A stretch of 64,000 nt of DNA. It comes from a bacterium D16-36 (lineage in GTDB: Bacteria > Bacillota > Clostridia > Lachnospirales > Lachnospiraceae). A model generated the notes under the pieces. That model had not been told where the DNA came from and searched no databases. It was given only the letters and a program-made list of their open reading frames with translations. Below, piece after piece: positions 16,871 through 26,214 of the stretch. The position numbers were made by a program, and so were the translations under genes. Numbering within the stretch: position 1 is the first letter of the stretch; every line of letters starts with the position of its first letter. The stretch is taken from positions 1 to 64,000 of the forward strand of contig RAYF01000002.1 of the NCBI GenBank assembly GCA_003611745.1, read 5' to 3'.

Positions 16871-16911
16871 AAAGCGATTGTGAGAGTGCGTAGCACGAAA
16901 CAATCAGCTTT
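16871..16911 (+). other. Hairpin in the psd leader
   Basis: AAAGCGATTGT (16871-16881) pairs with ACAATC-a-GCTTT (16900-16911, one bulge). GTGC-GTA-GCAC forms an inner stem. No T run follows, so it is not a standard terminator. A similar CGAAACA-containing stem occurs at about 14150-14175. Confidence 0.5.
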
Positions 16912-16968
16912 GACGGTGCTGCTGAAAGTGGCATGTCAGTTTTATAGAAGAAAGGAGTCGCGGAGAAT

Positions 16969-17850
16969 ATGGATAGCAAGGACAGAGAGGGAAATATTGT
17001 TCCGGATGGGGGGAAACAGGGTAAGATTTTAAATGCCCTGTATGGGACGAGGGCAGGCAGGCAGGCGTTAAAAGTGCTGGTACAGCCTGCTGTATCAAAA
17101 GCAGGAAGCCGTCTTCTGGATTCCCGTATTTCTACATGCTGTATTTCACCCTTTATTGAGAAAAACGGTATTGTGATGGAGGAGTATGAAGACGAGGATT
17201 ACGAAAGCTATAATCAGTTTTTTACACGGAGAATCAAAGAGGGAAGAAGGGAATTCGCGGAGGAAGAGAATTTACTGTGCGCTCCCTGTGACAGCCGCCT
17301 CAGCGTCTATCCAATCAGGGAAGGCGGGGTTTTCACGATTAAGAATACACAATACACTATGGAACGTCTGGTGAAAAACCATTCTCTTGCTGAAAAATAT
17401 TTGGGCGGCATGTTATGTGTTTTCCGCCTGACAGTAGCGGATTACCATCATTACTGTTATGTGGACGAAGGGATAAAGACGAAAAATTACCGTATTCCAG
17501 GGGTGTTCCATACAGTCAACCCTGTTGCGAATGACCAGTGCCATGTTTATACAGAAAACACTAGGGAATTTTCGATTCTAAAGAGCAGGAATTTTGGCAA
17601 TATACTGATGATGGAGGTTGGCGCGATGTTTGTGGGGAAGATTGTCAACCACCATGAGAAATGCGCAGTGAAAAGAGGCATGGAAAAAGGATTTTTTGAA
17701 TTTGGCGGCTCTACCGTGATTCTCGCGTTTCAGGAAGGCAGGGTGGGGATTGATAAGGATATTACTGCTAATATGCAGGAGGGGTACGAGACGATTGTAA
17801 AGATGGGGGAAGTGATTGGCAGGAGGCAGGATGGACACACCGATTGTTGA
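16969..17850 (+). CDS. psd: Phosphatidylserine decarboxylase proenzyme
   Basis: A 293-residue enzyme that converts phosphatidylserine to phosphatidylethanolamine at the membrane. It is made as a proenzyme that cleaves itself before the serine of the (L/G)GST motif, here GGST at 246-249, leaving a pyruvoyl group on the small subunit. The catalytic triad candidates are Asp108 (PCDSRL), His161 (ADYHHYC) and Ser248. It follows pssA after a repeat and a hairpin and acts on the PssA product. Its last bases overlap the next gene. Confidence 0.95.
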   Translation: MDSKDREGNIVPDGGKQGKILNALYGTRAGRQALKVLVQPAVSKAGSRLLDSRISTCCISPFIEKNGIVMEEYEDEDYESYNQFFTRRIKEGRREFAEEENLLCAPCDSRLSVYPIREGGVFTIKNTQYTMERLVKNHSLAEKYLGGMLCVFRLTVADYHHYCYVDEGIKTKNYRIPGVFHTVNPVANDQCHVYTENTREFSILKSRNFGNILMMEVGAMFVGKIVNHHEKCAVKRGMEKGFFEFGGSTVILAFQEGRVGIDKDITANMQEGYETIVKMGEVIGRRQDGHTDC

Positions 17851-19201
17851 TTTTGTGAAAAAATATATTAAGAGCGATATGGCAAGATTTCACATGCCCG
17901 GACATAAAGGGCATGTGTTTTTTGGATGTGAGCCTTTTGACATTACGGAGGTCAAAGGGGCAGATGTGCTGCGCGGCAGTGAAGGGATTATAAAGGAAAG
18001 CCAGAAAAATGCTGCTGCGCTTTTTGGAAGCGGGGCGTCCTTTTATTCCACAGAAGGCTCAACATTATGCATCAAAGCAATGCTTGCTATCCTTAAAATA
18101 GCGCATGGAAGGCATTTAGGGGCGGGACGTCCTTTTATCCTTGCGGCCAGAAATGTACACCGCAGTATGATGGATGCCTGTGCGCTGTTAGATTTTGATA
18201 TCCGTTTTTTAGCGTCGGAGAGCAGTATGGGCATCTGTAGCAGCGTCTTGCGTGCGGAAGTATTGGAGGAGGTATTGCGTTTCAGCAATGTGCTGCCGCT
18301 TGGGGTCTATGTTACCTCGCCGGATTATCTTGGGCAGATAGCTGATATCGCCGGTTTATCCAAAGTTTGCGGCAGATGGGGGATTCCACTTATAGTGGAT
18401 AATGCCCACGGCGCCTATCTGCATTTTCTGGAAAAAGAGATGCACCCAATGGATTTAGGGGCGGCGATGTGCTGCGATTCTGCGCACAAGACGCTCCCGG
18501 CGCTGACAGGAGCTGCTTACCTTCATATCCACAAGGATTATATGAAGCAGTTTGCGCCATATGCAGAACAGGCACTGTCCCTTTTTAGCTCGACCAGTCC
18601 CTCGTACCTGCTGCTGCAGTCACTTGATTTGTGCAATGCCTATCTGGCTGGGGAGTACAGGGGGAAGCTGGGGGAGGTTGTGGGGATGCTCGGCAGGCTA
18701 AAGGATAAGATGCACCGTATTGGGATCAGCGTCAGGGAGTCGGAGCCGCTTAAGATTGTGCTGGATACTGCAGAGTGTGGTTATTTTGGCGGGGAAATCG
18801 CGGAGGAAATGCGAGAGTATGGCATAGAGTGTGAGTATGCGGACCAGCAGAATGTTGTGTTGATGGCAGCAGCGGAAAACAGCGCAAAGGATTGGGAGCG
18901 GCTGCTTTTGTGGGCAGAACATACAAGGTTGGTGCATAGTAAAAAGGAACCGCTTATGCCCCCTTCCACAAAAGGTAGGGCGGCAGAGCAGGTGCTCTCT
19001 GTCAGGGAAGCTGTTTTTGCGCAAAGTGAACTTGTGCCAGCAAGGGAGTCGGTAAACCGCATCTGCGCCGCGGGGGTGGTATCCTGCCCTCCGGCAATCC
19101 CGATAGCAGTCAGCGGGGAGAGGATTACGGAAGGGATGGCGGAGCTGTTTTTGGAATTTGGAATCGAAAAAGTTTGTGTAATCAGGCAGGAGGGGTTGTA
19201 A
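17831..19201 (+). CDS. Orn/Lys/Arg decarboxylase-family PLP enzyme
   Basis: A 456-residue aminotransferase-fold decarboxylase like Bacillus SpeA/YaaO. RFHMPGHKG at the start, VDNAHGAYL (cofactor Asp) and the Schiff-base lysine Lys220 in SAHKTLPALTG are intact. The C-terminal part is shorter than that of large enterobacterial inducible enzymes. Which of arginine, lysine or ornithine is the substrate is not clear. GGAGG precedes the ATG, which lies 20 nt inside psd, so the two are translationally coupled, an unexpected pairing of lipid and amine metabolism. Confidence 0.88.
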   Translation: MDTPIVDFVKKYIKSDMARFHMPGHKGHVFFGCEPFDITEVKGADVLRGSEGIIKESQKNAAALFGSGASFYSTEGSTLCIKAMLAILKIAHGRHLGAGRPFILAARNVHRSMMDACALLDFDIRFLASESSMGICSSVLRAEVLEEVLRFSNVLPLGVYVTSPDYLGQIADIAGLSKVCGRWGIPLIVDNAHGAYLHFLEKEMHPMDLGAAMCCDSAHKTLPALTGAAYLHIHKDYMKQFAPYAEQALSLFSSTSPSYLLLQSLDLCNAYLAGEYRGKLGEVVGMLGRLKDKMHRIGISVRESEPLKIVLDTAECGYFGGEIAEEMREYGIECEYADQQNVVLMAAAENSAKDWERLLLWAEHTRLVHSKKEPLMPPSTKGRAAEQVLSVREAVFAQSELVPARESVNRICAAGVVSCPPAIPIAVSGERITEGMAELFLEFGIEKVCVIRQEGL

Positions 19202-19325
19202 TGTAAATCCGCAGTTGTTATACTGAAACAGTAAAAAATTGTCAGGTGGGCGGCTGTTTATTAGGAATAGAAAAGGAATAAACGTTTGGCAGCTGCTGAT
19301 GCATGCAGGAAAGAGGAGAAATTAT

Positions 19326-20393
19326 ATGGGCATAGTTAGAGAAGAATTTGGGAAAACAAAAAATAATGAGGCAGTTACAAAGTTTACACTGGAAAACAAG
19401 AATGGAGTCAAGGTTTCTATTTTGGATTTAGGGGCGGTGATTACAAATATTTTGGTGCCGGACAGGGATGGCGTTTTTGAAGATATTTGTCTGGGCTATG
19501 ACAATGTCCCGGCTTACGAGCAAAATAGGCCAGCATTTGGCGCTGTTCTTGGAAGGGTTGCCAACCGTATTGCAGGCGCTGTTTTTGAACTAAACGGAAA
19601 GAAGTATACATTAGATCAGAATGATGCCACGAACTGCCTGCACGGGGGGCTTTTTAAATATGAACACTGCATGTATGAAACGGAATGTTCAGAGGAAGAG
19701 GACGCCCAGAGTGTTTCTTTTACCAGGCTGAGCAGGGATATGGAGCAGGGATTTCCGGGAAATGTAACGATAACGGTAACGTATACTTTAAATGATGCGA
19801 ATGAGCTGATGCTTGAATATTATGCTGTATCGGATGAAGATACTGTGATTAATCTGACGAATCATTGCTATTTTAATATTGGAAAGGGCGGCCACAGATG
19901 CAAAGATGTTTATGGCCAGGACCTGCAGATTTTTGCAGATTATTATACTCCGGTCAATGACATTTTGGTTCCAACAGGGGAAATCCGCCCAGTGGCGGGG
20001 ACAGCGCTTGATTTTAGGGAACCGCATAAGATTGGTTCCCGCATGGGCGAAGCTGCTAAGGATGACAGCACGGTAGAGGGGTATGATAATAATTTTGTGT
20101 TAAATGCAAAGGAAGAGGGCGAAGTGGTAAAAGCTGTGGTATATAGTGATGAAACGACAGGAAGGGTGATGGAAGTATTTACAGATTTTCCGGCGATGCA
20201 GGTTTATGCATCAGTAGTTTTGGATGATGCAGGAGGAAAAGAGGGTATGCATTACGGGAAGGGGAGCGGAATCTGCTTTGAGACGCAGAATTATCCAAAC
20301 GCTGTAAATACGCCGGAATTCCCAAGCGCTGTGCTGAAAGCCGGAGAGGAATACAGCAGGGTGGCAATCTTCCGTTTTGATGTGATGGAGTAA
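19326..20393 (+). CDS. galM: Aldose 1-epimerase (galactose mutarotase)
   Basis: A 355-residue enzyme interconverting alpha and beta anomers of hexoses. It has GRVANRIAG, the LHGG motif (catalytic His region), a second conserved NLTNHCYFN motif, and GYDNNFVL near the end. GAGGAG precedes the chosen ATG; the frame extends upstream to 19239 without homology. No other galactose gene is adjacent, so its context says little. Confidence 0.92.
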   Translation: MGIVREEFGKTKNNEAVTKFTLENKNGVKVSILDLGAVITNILVPDRDGVFEDICLGYDNVPAYEQNRPAFGAVLGRVANRIAGAVFELNGKKYTLDQNDATNCLHGGLFKYEHCMYETECSEEEDAQSVSFTRLSRDMEQGFPGNVTITVTYTLNDANELMLEYYAVSDEDTVINLTNHCYFNIGKGGHRCKDVYGQDLQIFADYYTPVNDILVPTGEIRPVAGTALDFREPHKIGSRMGEAAKDDSTVEGYDNNFVLNAKEEGEVVKAVVYSDETTGRVMEVFTDFPAMQVYASVVLDDAGGKEGMHYGKGSGICFETQNYPNAVNTPEFPSAVLKAGEEYSRVAIFRFDVME

Positions 20394-20429
20394 ATACATT
20401 TTTTGAGAGTGCGTGGAAATTGAGAAAGG

Positions 20430-21476
20430 ATGAGTAGGGGGATGGATGCTGAAAGGAATAAATCAGTTCTTGTAGTGGATGACAATGACACGAATCTTCT
20501 GATTCTGACTACTATGCTTGGACGGCTGGGCTTTACTGTTGACGAGGCGAAGTCGGGGATGGATGCGATCAGCCATACATGCAGGAAGACATATGATTTG
20601 ATTTTTATGGATCACCTGATGCCGGAGATGGATGGCGTGGAGACGGTAAAACAGATTTTCTTTCTTTCCAGTGGGGAAAAACGTCCGACGGTAATCGGTG
20701 TATCTGCAACAATTGATAAAGAAGTGTCAGATGCATTTTTAAGTGTTGGCGTCGGAGAGCTCTTAGAAAAACCAGTTACGATGGATAAGCTGGAGGAAAA
20801 ACTGCGCTCCCTTGGTGTGTTTGGTGATGATGGGATAAAAGGTGCACAGGACGGGGTGGGCGGTGATATTGGCGGCATTCTATCTGAAGTGCAGGGATTG
20901 GATTATAAAAAGGGTCTGGATATGATGGCCGGAAGTGTGGATAACTATATGAAAGTTCTGTCTGTCTGCATTAAGAATATCATGGACAATTATAACTCTA
21001 TTGAAATGTTAAAGGAGAACGCCGGACCGGAATCTTTTGCGCTGTATTTCCACAGCCTGAAGGGGATTTTTCTGAATATTGGCGCTGATGTTATGGCCCG
21101 GAAGTCTAAGGGGTTTGAAATGGCTGCAAAGGAGGGGCGGATGCCGGAAATTAATGCCGGGCTGGAGCCTTATCTGCAGGAAGTGCTTTCCTTTCAGAAA
21201 GCTTTAAAGGCCGCATATGGGCAGTACAGTGCCAGCCAGGATAAGAAGGTGCAGGGGAAAGAGGTTTCTGACTCAGAATTTGTGCGTGATCTGGAGCAGT
21301 TAAGGCAGCATATAGAAGATTTTGAATATATGGAAATTACAGAAATGCTGGAAAAAATGCAGTCAGCCAGCCAAGGGGCAAAGGAAGAAAAATTAGAAAA
21401 AATTGCCGCAGCGATTCAGGATTTTGAGTACGATGAGGCATTGCGGCTGGCTGATGCGCTGAGGGAAGAACTGTAG
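20430..21476 (+). CDS. Receiver-HPt phosphotransfer protein without DNA-binding domain
   Basis: A 348-residue cytoplasmic protein. Residues about 10-130 are a receiver domain (acid pair VVDDND, phospho-acceptor Asp in IFMDHLMPEMDG, VSAT and EKP). Residues about 160-260 form an HPt-like domain with FHSLKGIFLNIGA carrying the candidate histidine. The C-terminal 70 residues are two helical LEQLRQ.../LEKIAAA... repeats. There is no output domain, so it probably passes phosphate within a relay. The receiver resembles that of the hybrid kinase at 57731. The start is uncertain, with 20442 as an alternative. Confidence 0.85.
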   Translation: MSRGMDAERNKSVLVVDDNDTNLLILTTMLGRLGFTVDEAKSGMDAISHTCRKTYDLIFMDHLMPEMDGVETVKQIFFLSSGEKRPTVIGVSATIDKEVSDAFLSVGVGELLEKPVTMDKLEEKLRSLGVFGDDGIKGAQDGVGGDIGGILSEVQGLDYKKGLDMMAGSVDNYMKVLSVCIKNIMDNYNSIEMLKENAGPESFALYFHSLKGIFLNIGADVMARKSKGFEMAAKEGRMPEINAGLEPYLQEVLSFQKALKAAYGQYSASQDKKVQGKEVSDSEFVRDLEQLRQHIEDFEYMEITEMLEKMQSASQGAKEEKLEKIAAAIQDFEYDEALRLADALREEL

Positions 21477-21492
21477 GGATATACAGGGTCTT

Positions 21493-21534
21493 GGGAACTG
21501 TATATAAATTATTTAAAAGTTATTTACAGTTCCC
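21493..21534. terminator. GGGAACTGTA/TACAGTTCCC hairpin between convergent genes
   Basis: A 10-bp perfect stem (21493-21502 with 21525-21534) with an AT-rich 22-nt loop. It separates the REC-HPt gene and the oppositely oriented Cof-type phosphatase. It is also the clearest member of a recurring ACAGTTCC hairpin family in this window. No strong T run follows, so termination is inferred from position. Confidence 0.55.
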
Positions 21535-21555
21535 TAGCGGTTGGTTGGTGCAGGG

Positions 21556-22356
21556 CTAAATTAACTTAAGATGCTTCATTGCGCGGCAGATGCCATCGTC
21601 CGTCACGGAATCTGTTATGTAATCTGCTATGCTAAAAAGCTTTTTATCACTGTTGCCCATTGCTATGCTGTAGGCAGCATAGTCTAGCATCGGCAGATCA
21701 TTTGTGCTGTCGCCGACAGCAATGGTATCCTCATGTGGAATCTGGAAGTAAGATTCCAGATAGGCAATCCCGCTTGCTTTTGAAAAGCCGGCGGGTACTA
21801 TTTCGTAAAATCCGCTTCCGCGGTCAATAAAGGTCAGCCTGTCTTTTAACGCAGCATAAAATGTATCGAATTTATGTTTTTTTCCAAGGCAGATGCAGAA
21901 TTTGTCAAAAGAAAGGTTTTTTGCTTTTTCTGGCGGCACGATGCTGATAGTATCAGGGAGCAGTACCAAATGTTCTTTTTTAAATTCGCCAATGCGTGTC
22001 TGGTAGGGTTCTGAACTGTAGTATATATTTTTAGTGCCCTCCAGTACCCATTCAAGATGGCAGGCAGGGAGCAGTTCCAGAATTTCATTGCCCATGGCGG
22101 CAGGTATCGTATGGGAAAAAAGTTCCCTGCCCTGGTAGCTGATATATGTTCCGCAGCCGCAGACATAGCCGTCGAAAGGCAGGCTTCTGATTAGCTTGTC
22201 CAGCTCTGCAAGCGAGCGCCCTGTATTGATAAAGCAGAGATGCCCGTTTTCATGTAAGGAACGGAGTGTGTGCAGGGTACTATCCGGAACGATGCGTTTC
22301 AGCCCGTCATCTGTTATGACAGTTCCGTCGATATCAAAAAAAATCAGTTTTCTCAT
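21556..22356 (-). CDS. Cof-type HAD phosphatase
   Basis: A 266-residue HAD hydrolase of the Cof/IIB group. Motif I is FFDIDGT (Asp nucleophile), motif II is INTGR, the lysine is in FSKASG, and motif IV is VGDSTNDLPML. The IIB cap domain lies between motifs II and III. Family members dephosphorylate sugar phosphates or cofactors such as FMN and PLP; the substrate is not predictable here. AAAGGAC lies ahead of the ATG. It is divergent from the YgiQ gene. Confidence 0.92.
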   Translation of the reverse strand: MRKLIFFDIDGTVITDDGLKRIVPDSTLHTLRSLHENGHLCFINTGRSLAELDKLIRSLPFDGYVCGCGTYISYQGRELFSHTIPAAMGNEILELLPACHLEWVLEGTKNIYYSSEPYQTRIGEFKKEHLVLLPDTISIVPPEKAKNLSFDKFCICLGKKHKFDTFYAALKDRLTFIDRGSGFYEIVPAGFSKASGIAYLESYFQIPHEDTIAVGDSTNDLPMLDYAAYSIAMGNSDKKLFSIADYITDSVTDDGICRAMKHLKLI

Positions 22357-22490
22357 AAGCTGTGTCCTTTCATCTGTATTTAAATGCTGCGAATTGCCCT
22401 ATCGCTGTGCAATTCCACAGTATCATAAAACAAAAGTATAAAAGAAAGACGGGAAAGTTTCAAGTGTATAAAGAAAGGAAGAAACATCCT

Positions 22491-24347
22491 ATGAAGGATT
22501 TTTTGCCGGTTTGCAGGGAAGATATGGAAAAAAGAGGGTGGCAGGAGGTAGATTTTGTCTATGTGTGCGGGGATGCCTATGTAGACCACCCTTCTTTTGG
22601 TGCCGCCATTATCACCAGAGTGCTGGAGGCCCATGGTTACCGTATCGGTTTTATTGCACAGCCTGATTGGAGGGACGAAAAAAGTATACAGGTATTTGGC
22701 ATGCCAAGGCTTGGCTTTTTAGTTTCTGGCGGCAATATGGATTCTATGGTAAACCATTATACGGTTTCTAAAAAAAGAAGAAATCAGGATGCCTATACGC
22801 CGGGCGGGAAGATAGGCAGGCGTCCGGATTATGCTTCGGTTGTCTACAGCAACCTTATCCGCAGGGTATATAAAAAGGTTCCGATTATTCTGGGAGGGAT
22901 TGAGGCAAGCCTGCGGAGGCTTGCCCATTATGATTACTGGTCTGACTCACTTAAGCATTCTATTTTAATTGATTCTCAGGCAAACCTTCTTATTTATGGC
23001 ATGGGGGAGCACGCAGTAGTTGAGGTGGCAGACGCATTAGCTAGCGGCATTGATATTTCAGACATTACTTTTATCAGGGGGACGGTATTCCGGGCGAAAA
23101 ATCTGGACAGTGTCTATGACTATATTGAGCTTCCCTCTTATGACGAACTGCGTTCGGATAAGAAAAAATATGCAGAGAGTTTTTATACTCAGTATTGCAA
23201 TACAGATGCTAAGACGGCGAAATGCCTTGTGGAATCCTACGGAAATAACGGCTATGCCGTGCAGAATCCCCCGTCAGAGCCGCTTACTGGATTGGAGATG
23301 GATGATGTCTATGAGCTTCCTTATATGAGGGCATACCATCCGGATTATGAGAAAGAGGGCGGTGTTCCGGCGCTCGCAGAAATTAAATTTAGCATAACCA
23401 GCAACAGGGGGTGCTTTGGCGGATGTAATTTCTGTGCGCTGACATTTCATCAGGGGCGTGTGATACAGGCCAGAAGCCATGATTCTATTTTGCGGGAAGT
23501 GGAAGAGATGACAAAGGCGGAGGATTTTAAGGGGAATATCCATGATGTAGGCGGCCCTACGGCGGATTTCCGCCATCCTTCCTGTGAGCGGCAGAAGAAA
23601 TATGGCGTATGCCAGAACAGGCAGTGCCTTACCCCGAAACCCTGCGGTAATTTGAAGGTTGACCACAAGGATTATCTCTCCCTTCTTGAGAAAATCAGGA
23701 AGTTTCCGGGAGTAAAAAGGGTGTTTGTGCGTTCCGGCATTCGTTTTGACTATGTTATGGCAGACCCTGACGATGCCTTTTTAAGGGAACTTTGCAGGCA
23801 TTATATCAGCGGGCAGCTTAGGGTGGCGCCTGAGCATATTTCGGATGCCGTTTTGGATAAGATGGGAAAACCGCATAATGAGGTATACCAGAAATTTATC
23901 AAGCGCTATCAGAGGGTGAATGCGAAATATGGCAAAGAGCAGTTTGTAGTGCCGTATCTGATGTCTTCCCATCCCGGTTCAACTTTAAAGCAGGCGGTAG
24001 AGTTAGCAGAGTATATTAGGGATATGGGATATATGCCGGAACAGGTGCAGGATTTTTATCCGACGCCGTCAACGCTTTCTACCTGCATGTACTACACAGG
24101 GGTGGACCCGCGGACAATGGAGGAAGTGTATGTACCGGTATCCCCGCATGAGAAGGCGATGCAGCGGGCATTAATCCAGTACCGCAATCCGGCCAACTAT
24201 GATCTGGTCAGGGAGGCACTGTGCAGGGCAGGGCGGCAGGACTTGATCGGTTTTGGGGAGAAATGCCTCATTGCACCGCGGAAGGAGCGCTGGCGGGAGA
24301 AAAAATGGAAGAAAAACAAATTGCCAAAGAATGGGAAAAGGGGTTGA
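22491..24347 (+). CDS. YgiQ family radical SAM protein
   Basis: A 618-residue radical SAM protein with the N-terminal YgiQ domain and the cluster motif CFGGCNFC (first Cys at 308, C-x3-C-x2-C). [20 protein letters not shown] and [19 protein letters not shown] are family signatures. A cluster of extra cysteines ([15 protein letters not shown]) follows the radical SAM loop. The reaction of YgiQ proteins is not established to my knowledge. AAAGGAAG precedes the ATG; the frame extends upstream to 22362 without homology. The Lys-rich C-terminus is normal for the family. Confidence 0.92.
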   Translation: MKDFLPVCREDMEKRGWQEVDFVYVCGDAYVDHPSFGAAIITRVLEAHGYRIGFIAQPDWRDEKSIQVFGMPRLGFLVSGGNMDSMVNHYTVSKKRRNQDAYTPGGKIGRRPDYASVVYSNLIRRVYKKVPIILGGIEASLRRLAHYDYWSDSLKHSILIDSQANLLIYGMGEHAVVEVADALASGIDISDITFIRGTVFRAKNLDSVYDYIELPSYDELRSDKKKYAESFYTQYCNTDAKTAKCLVESYGNNGYAVQNPPSEPLTGLEMDDVYELPYMRAYHPDYEKEGGVPALAEIKFSITSNRGCFGGCNFCALTFHQGRVIQARSHDSILREVEEMTKAEDFKGNIHDVGGPTADFRHPSCERQKKYGVCQNRQCLTPKPCGNLKVDHKDYLSLLEKIRKFPGVKRVFVRSGIRFDYVMADPDDAFLRELCRHYISGQLRVAPEHISDAVLDKMGKPHNEVYQKFIKRYQRVNAKYGKEQFVVPYLMSSHPGSTLKQAVELAEYIRDMGYMPEQVQDFYPTPSTLSTCMYYTGVDPRTMEEVYVPVSPHEKAMQRALIQYRNPANYDLVREALCRAGRQDLIGFGEKCLIAPRKERWREKKWKKNKLPKNGKRG

Positions 24348-24476
24348 TTTTCTGGCAGAACGGACGATATAATAAATGATAGATGTGATTGTGGAATTTT
24401 ATATATGAATGCTGTGGTTTCCATAGGGCAGCAGAGATACAAAAATTGGACATATAAAGAAAGGGGAGTGAGCGTT

Positions 24477-25265
24477 ATGTCATCAGTTTTTTGGAACAAT
24501 AGCCATAATTATTTCAGCGGATTATTTGGGAATGCATCAAATAACAGCGGGCTTACGAACAGCCTTTTCGGCGGTGGCAGCAACATGCTTGGTGATTATT
24601 CCATGATTAAGTCAGGGGCGTATAAGAAGCTTCTGACTGCATATTATAAGACACAGGATGATGATTCAGATGACAGGAAAACATCTTATTCTACCGACAG
24701 GAAGACATCACCTGTTTCTACAACAGATACCAAGGAGACTTCAAGGCTTCTGGCAGCCAAATCCGATGCTGAGAATCTGAAGAGTGCGGCAAACAAGCTG
24801 GCAGACCGTTCTTTGTACAGGGCTACCGAAAAGGACGACGAGGGAAACGATGTATACAAGAGGGATGATATTACGAAGAATGTTAAGGAGTTTGTATCTG
24901 CATATAATTCGTATATTGATTCTTCCAGCAACGTTCTTTCAAACAACATATTGAACAAGGCATTGGGAGCGGTAAAGCAGACATCTGCAAATAAGAACCT
25001 GCTAAAAGATGCTGGAATTACGATTGGATCAGATAACAAATTGATTTTAGATGAGAAGAAGCTTTCAGAGGCAAAAATGTCAACACTGACATCGCTTTTT
25101 ACAGGCTCCGGTTCTTATGGAAGCGGAATTGGGCAGAAAGCTTCCGAGACATATCGGTTAGCAAACAGTGCGACGTATTCTGCAAACAACCGTTCTTCTT
25201 ATAATTATGGCGGGTCTTATTCTGTTATGGGTACCTCGAATAATTCATGGGATAAGTATTTTTAA
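24477..25265 (+). CDS. FliD-like protein of unknown function
   Basis: A 262-residue protein with a Ser/Asn/Gly-rich start, a Ser/Thr/Asp linker, and a helical C-terminal part (about 115-225) that reads like the end of flagellar cap protein FliD. Features are VSAYNSYID, LKDAGITIGSDNKL, LDEKKLSEAK and LFTGSGSYG. It lacks the FliD N-terminal domain and is about half the usual length. There is no signal peptide and no flagellar gene nearby. GGGGAG precedes the ATG. A palindromic repeat follows. Export or assembly roles are not supported. Confidence 0.7.
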   Translation: MSSVFWNNSHNYFSGLFGNASNNSGLTNSLFGGGSNMLGDYSMIKSGAYKKLLTAYYKTQDDDSDDRKTSYSTDRKTSPVSTTDTKETSRLLAAKSDAENLKSAANKLADRSLYRATEKDDEGNDVYKRDDITKNVKEFVSAYNSYIDSSSNVLSNNILNKALGAVKQTSANKNLLKDAGITIGSDNKLILDEKKLSEAKMSTLTSLFTGSGSYGSGIGQKASETYRLANSATYSANNRSSYNYGGSYSVMGTSNNSWDKYF

Positions 25266-25279
25266 TTGTTGAAATTTAA

Positions 25280-25337
25280 CTAGTATAATCCAATTTAATC
25301 ACCAAAGGGTACGGTTAATTAAATTGGGTTATACTAG
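25280..25337. repeat. CTAG-ended palindromic repeat, complete copy
   Basis: The arms CTAGTATAATCCAATTTAAT and ATTAAATTGGGTTATACTAG are near-perfect reverse complements, with the core CACCAAAGGGTACGGTTA. It begins 14 nt after the FliD-like gene and ends 63 nt before rsmE. It could act as a bidirectional hairpin terminator. This is the most symmetric of the three copies. Confidence 0.85.
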
Positions 25338-25400
25338 ATGGTTGTACCAGACATCTGCAGCAGCATATGTCTGGTATTTTTAACTTTTTGGAGGAAAATT

Positions 25401-26141
25401 TTGTATCGTTTTTATATATCTGAGGAACAGCTTTCAGAAAATGAGATAACTATTGTAGGGGGAGATGTGAACCACATTAGGAATGTGCTGCGCCTGGAGG
25501 AAGGGGACTGGGTCGTTGCCTGCAATGGCAGGGGCAGGGATTATGTTTCCAGAATTTATGCGCTTGAGAAGGATCAGGTGATTCTTCATGTGGAAAAGGT
25601 GCAGGAGACAGGAACGGAATTAAATACAAAAATCACGCTTTTTCAAGGGATTCCCAAAAAGGAGAAGATGGAATTTATCATTCAGAAAGCTGTGGAGCTT
25701 GGTGTCTATGAAATTGTGCCGGTTATGACAAAGCGCTGTGTCGTCAAATTGACAGACGAAAAGAAAGTGCATAAGAGGCAGGAGCGGTGGCAGGCGATTG
25801 CGGAGGCAGCTGCGAAACAATGTGACAGGGGGATCATTCCGAACATACATGAACCGGTTTCCATAGAAGAGGCATTTGACATGGCAAGGGGCTTGGAGTA
25901 CAATATGATACCGTATGAACTGCAGGATGGGATTGACCATTCCAGAGAAGTTGTCGCCCATGCCTGTAAACAGGGGACGGTAGGCATATTTATCGGGCCG
26001 GAGGGCGGCTTTGAGGAAATGGAAGTAGAGCGGGCGGTCGCATGCGGCATGGAACCGGTGACTCTTGGGAAAAGGATTTTAAGGACAGAGACAGCAGGGA
26101 TGGCGCTGCTTGCGATTATGATGTTCCAGATGCAGCAATAG
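25401..26141 (+). CDS. rsmE: 16S rRNA (uracil(1498)-N3)-methyltransferase
   Basis: A 246-residue SPOUT-class enzyme that methylates U1498 of 16S rRNA. An N-terminal PUA-like domain (YRFYISEEQ) is followed by the trefoil-knot domain with IGPEGGFEEMEVE and TLGKRILRTETAGMALL, which form the SAM site. The chosen start is TTG with GGAGG 5-6 nt upstream; no ATG fits and the sequence upstream of it is unlike the family. A PrmA-type ribosomal protein methyltransferase gene, often adjacent in Firmicutes, is not seen. Confidence 0.93.
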   Translation: MYRFYISEEQLSENEITIVGGDVNHIRNVLRLEEGDWVVACNGRGRDYVSRIYALEKDQVILHVEKVQETGTELNTKITLFQGIPKKEKMEFIIQKAVELGVYEIVPVMTKRCVVKLTDEKKVHKRQERWQAIAEAAAKQCDRGIIPNIHEPVSIEEAFDMARGLEYNMIPYELQDGIDHSREVVAHACKQGTVGIFIGPEGGFEEMEVERAVACGMEPVTLGKRILRTETAGMALLAIMMFQMQQ

Positions 26142-26214
26142 CATGGGGGCTGCCGGAATTTGTAAGTGTGGGTCCGGGCAGTTTCCGGAAGACAGATAGG
26201 AGACTACAATCAGG

